A stretch of 64,000 nucleotides of DNA from an uncultured Paludibacter sp. Its GTDB lineage: Bacteria > Bacteroidota > Bacteroidia > Bacteroidales > Paludibacteraceae. The DNA is taken from NCBI GenBank assembly GCA_937897985.1, contig CALCBD010000004.1, positions 62,001 to 126,000 of the forward strand. Direction: 5' to 3'. The stretch's first letter is position 1. Each line of letters starts with the position of its first letter. The translations under genes and the position numbers were made by a program. The notes below the pieces were generated by a model. It saw nothing but the letters and a program-made list of their open reading frames with translations, was not told the origin of the DNA and did not search any database. This document shows positions 62,908 to 64,000 of the stretch, piece by piece.

Positions 62908-64000
62908 TAAAATAATTTTGATTTTGACTTGTTAACTGTCACGCCATATACTTCAACATCCTCAATTACATATTCGATAACAGCTTTTGCCGGATTATAA
63001 CGCATTAAACCCGATTTAACCGTAGCATCAGCCGAACGGAGTCCGAAATATACACAACCATCATTTTCGTCCAAAGCCAGCTGACAAATACCTATAAATT
63101 CACCTGCCGAACCTTCGCCTTTACCGGCTTCTGTAATCGGTGTTACGGTTTTTCCGTTGGCTAATTTCAGTTTATAAGGATTCAGCTGATCTCTGGTTTT
63201 TATGGCTTCAAGTTGAGCAATAGAACATCTGTAAATACCTTCGTAACCTGTATCATAAATAGTAAAATAAATGACCTGATTCTTGGCATCCCACACAAAT
63301 GATTTGGGCGACATTCCTTCCAGTACAACCCCCGAAGCAGGTAAAACTCCGTTGCCGGTAATTGCATCTTTTAAAATGTCGGCATCGGTAAAGCGGAAAA
63401 TTCCGTTACCATTGAATGTTTTACACCAATACCATACGTTGTTGATTTTTCCGAAACCTGCGTTCATTGCACCATAACTTAAACCCTGCCCGTAATATCC
63501 GAGAGTCGCATTTTGAACATAATATGGAAAATCGCTCCGGTTCAGCGAACGGTTTCGTTCTGTCAGATTTATGGTACAAATTCCTGTATTTCTATCGGCA
63601 AAGAACAATCTGCTGCCTTCGATATATCCGTAAAACGGGTCGTTGAATGCCTGACCAGTATTGGTTAACATGGTTTCGACCTTGCTACCGCTTTTCGAAA
63701 TCACCGAAATACGTCCATCACCCTGATTACCATCTGCATCGTTGACATAAGTGAACTGACGTCCGGCATCTAAAACATAAAGTGAAGTGTCGTTAAATAA
63801 AATATTAAGTGGCTTTTGTCCGGATTTTACACCAAGGTCAAAAGGATAAATCTTCATATCAGCCGGAGCAGCCGACGCTAATTTCAGTGCCATGATATTT
63901 CCGGATTTCACTGCATAATAAAGGGTTGGAACCGCCTGATTGTAAGCAACCGGTACATTCAGAACACCATCTTCGAGAATTCTTCCACCCAACTTCACCT
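62907..64000 (-). CDS. Propeller-like exported-type protein (N-terminus beyond window edge)
   Basis: At least 363 residues are present; the reading frame stays open to the edge, so the real start is outside. The sequence has repeats of NHL/SMP-30-type propeller strands (DTSLYVLDAGRQFTYVND, GRISVISKSGSKVETMLT, NQVIYFTIYDTGYEGIYRCSI, DGCVYFGLRSADATVKSGLMRYN). The C-terminus ends basic (KSKSKLF) with no sorting domain, so it may be a lipoprotein or periplasmic subunit. Its stop overlaps the GHL10 start by 1 bp. In PUL-like loci such NHL proteins often follow SusC/SusD, which could lie just beyond the edge. Confidence 0.6.
   Translation of the reverse strand, partial: VKLGGRILEDGVLNVPVAYNQAVPTLYYAVKSGNIMALKLASAAPADMKIYPFDLGVKSGQKPLNILFNDTSLYVLDAGRQFTYVNDADGNQGDGRISVISKSGSKVETMLTNTGQAFNDPFYGYIEGSRLFFADRNTGICTINLTERNRSLNRSDFPYYVQNATLGYYGQGLSYGAMNAGFGKINNVWYWCKTFNGNGIFRFTDADILKDAITGNGVLPASGVVLEGMSPKSFVWDAKNQVIYFTIYDTGYEGIYRCSIAQLEAIKTRDQLNPYKLKLANGKTVTPITEAGKGEGSAGEFIGICQLALDENDGCVYFGLRSADATVKSGLMRYNPAKAVIEYVIEDVEVYGVTVNKSKSKLF

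Overview
The window is about 64 kb of a Bacteroidota chromosome, most likely a Bacteroidales-type or related environmental lineage. This rests on SprA (2472 aa) beside ruvA, proteins with C-terminal type IX secretion (T9SS) sorting domains, Bacteroidota-style promoters (TTG, about 20 bp, TAnnTTTG), and families largely confined to the phylum (TGS-domain nucleoside kinase, DUF5063, DUF4623, multi-TonB_C proteins). There is no rRNA, recognisable tRNA, CRISPR array or insertion sequence. Both edges cut genes: a DsrE-like protein on the left and a beta-propeller-like protein on the right.

Layout. 0-6 kb: a DsrE-like gene and a Crp/Fnr-type regulator diverge around a perfect TGTGA-N6-TCACA palindrome inside the regulator's promoter. 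Next come a YVTN-propeller/phosphoesterase fusion and a tandem pair of stand-alone E2-like acyltransferases, one broken by a single in-frame TGA. 6-22 kb: mostly minus-strand housekeeping genes, namely recQ, a triple-TonB_C protein, a small BFD-type [2Fe-2S] protein, an Spx/ArsC-like protein, rseP, dxr, a dead M23 protein, an RlmI-like methyltransferase, a 3'-5' exonuclease, DUF5063, folK, argD-like, a Ca/Na antiporter and a Na/Pi symporter. 22-35 kb: mostly plus-strand genes, namely nucleoside kinase, envelope proteins, an MFS transporter, uvrA, and a deacetylase-like plus glycosyltransferase pair. 35.1-37.9 kb: a small accessory patch with a DUF1016 PDDEXK nuclease, a PsbP-like exported protein and a wrecked Fic gene, each preceded by a copy of the same degenerate intergenic repeat. 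38-48 kb: dsbD, sprA and ruvA. 48.4-49.8 kb: an exported superoxide dismutase and a lipoprotein on the plus strand.

49.8-64 kb is a long minus-strand run of exported proteins: an amidase_3, a TolB-like propeller, two paralogous phosphodiester glycosidases (NAGPA/DUF2233), a DUF4623 protein, a GHL10 glycosidase-like protein and the truncated edge gene. Five of these end in T9SS-type sorting domains, and the T9SS outer-membrane pore SprA is encoded nearby. I read the block as a cell-wall or envelope-glycan processing locus whose first genes, possibly SusC/SusD, lie beyond the right edge. The main items to follow up are this locus, the repeat-linked single-gene modules at 35-37.5 kb, the TGA-interrupted acyltransferase and the promoter-embedded palindrome.
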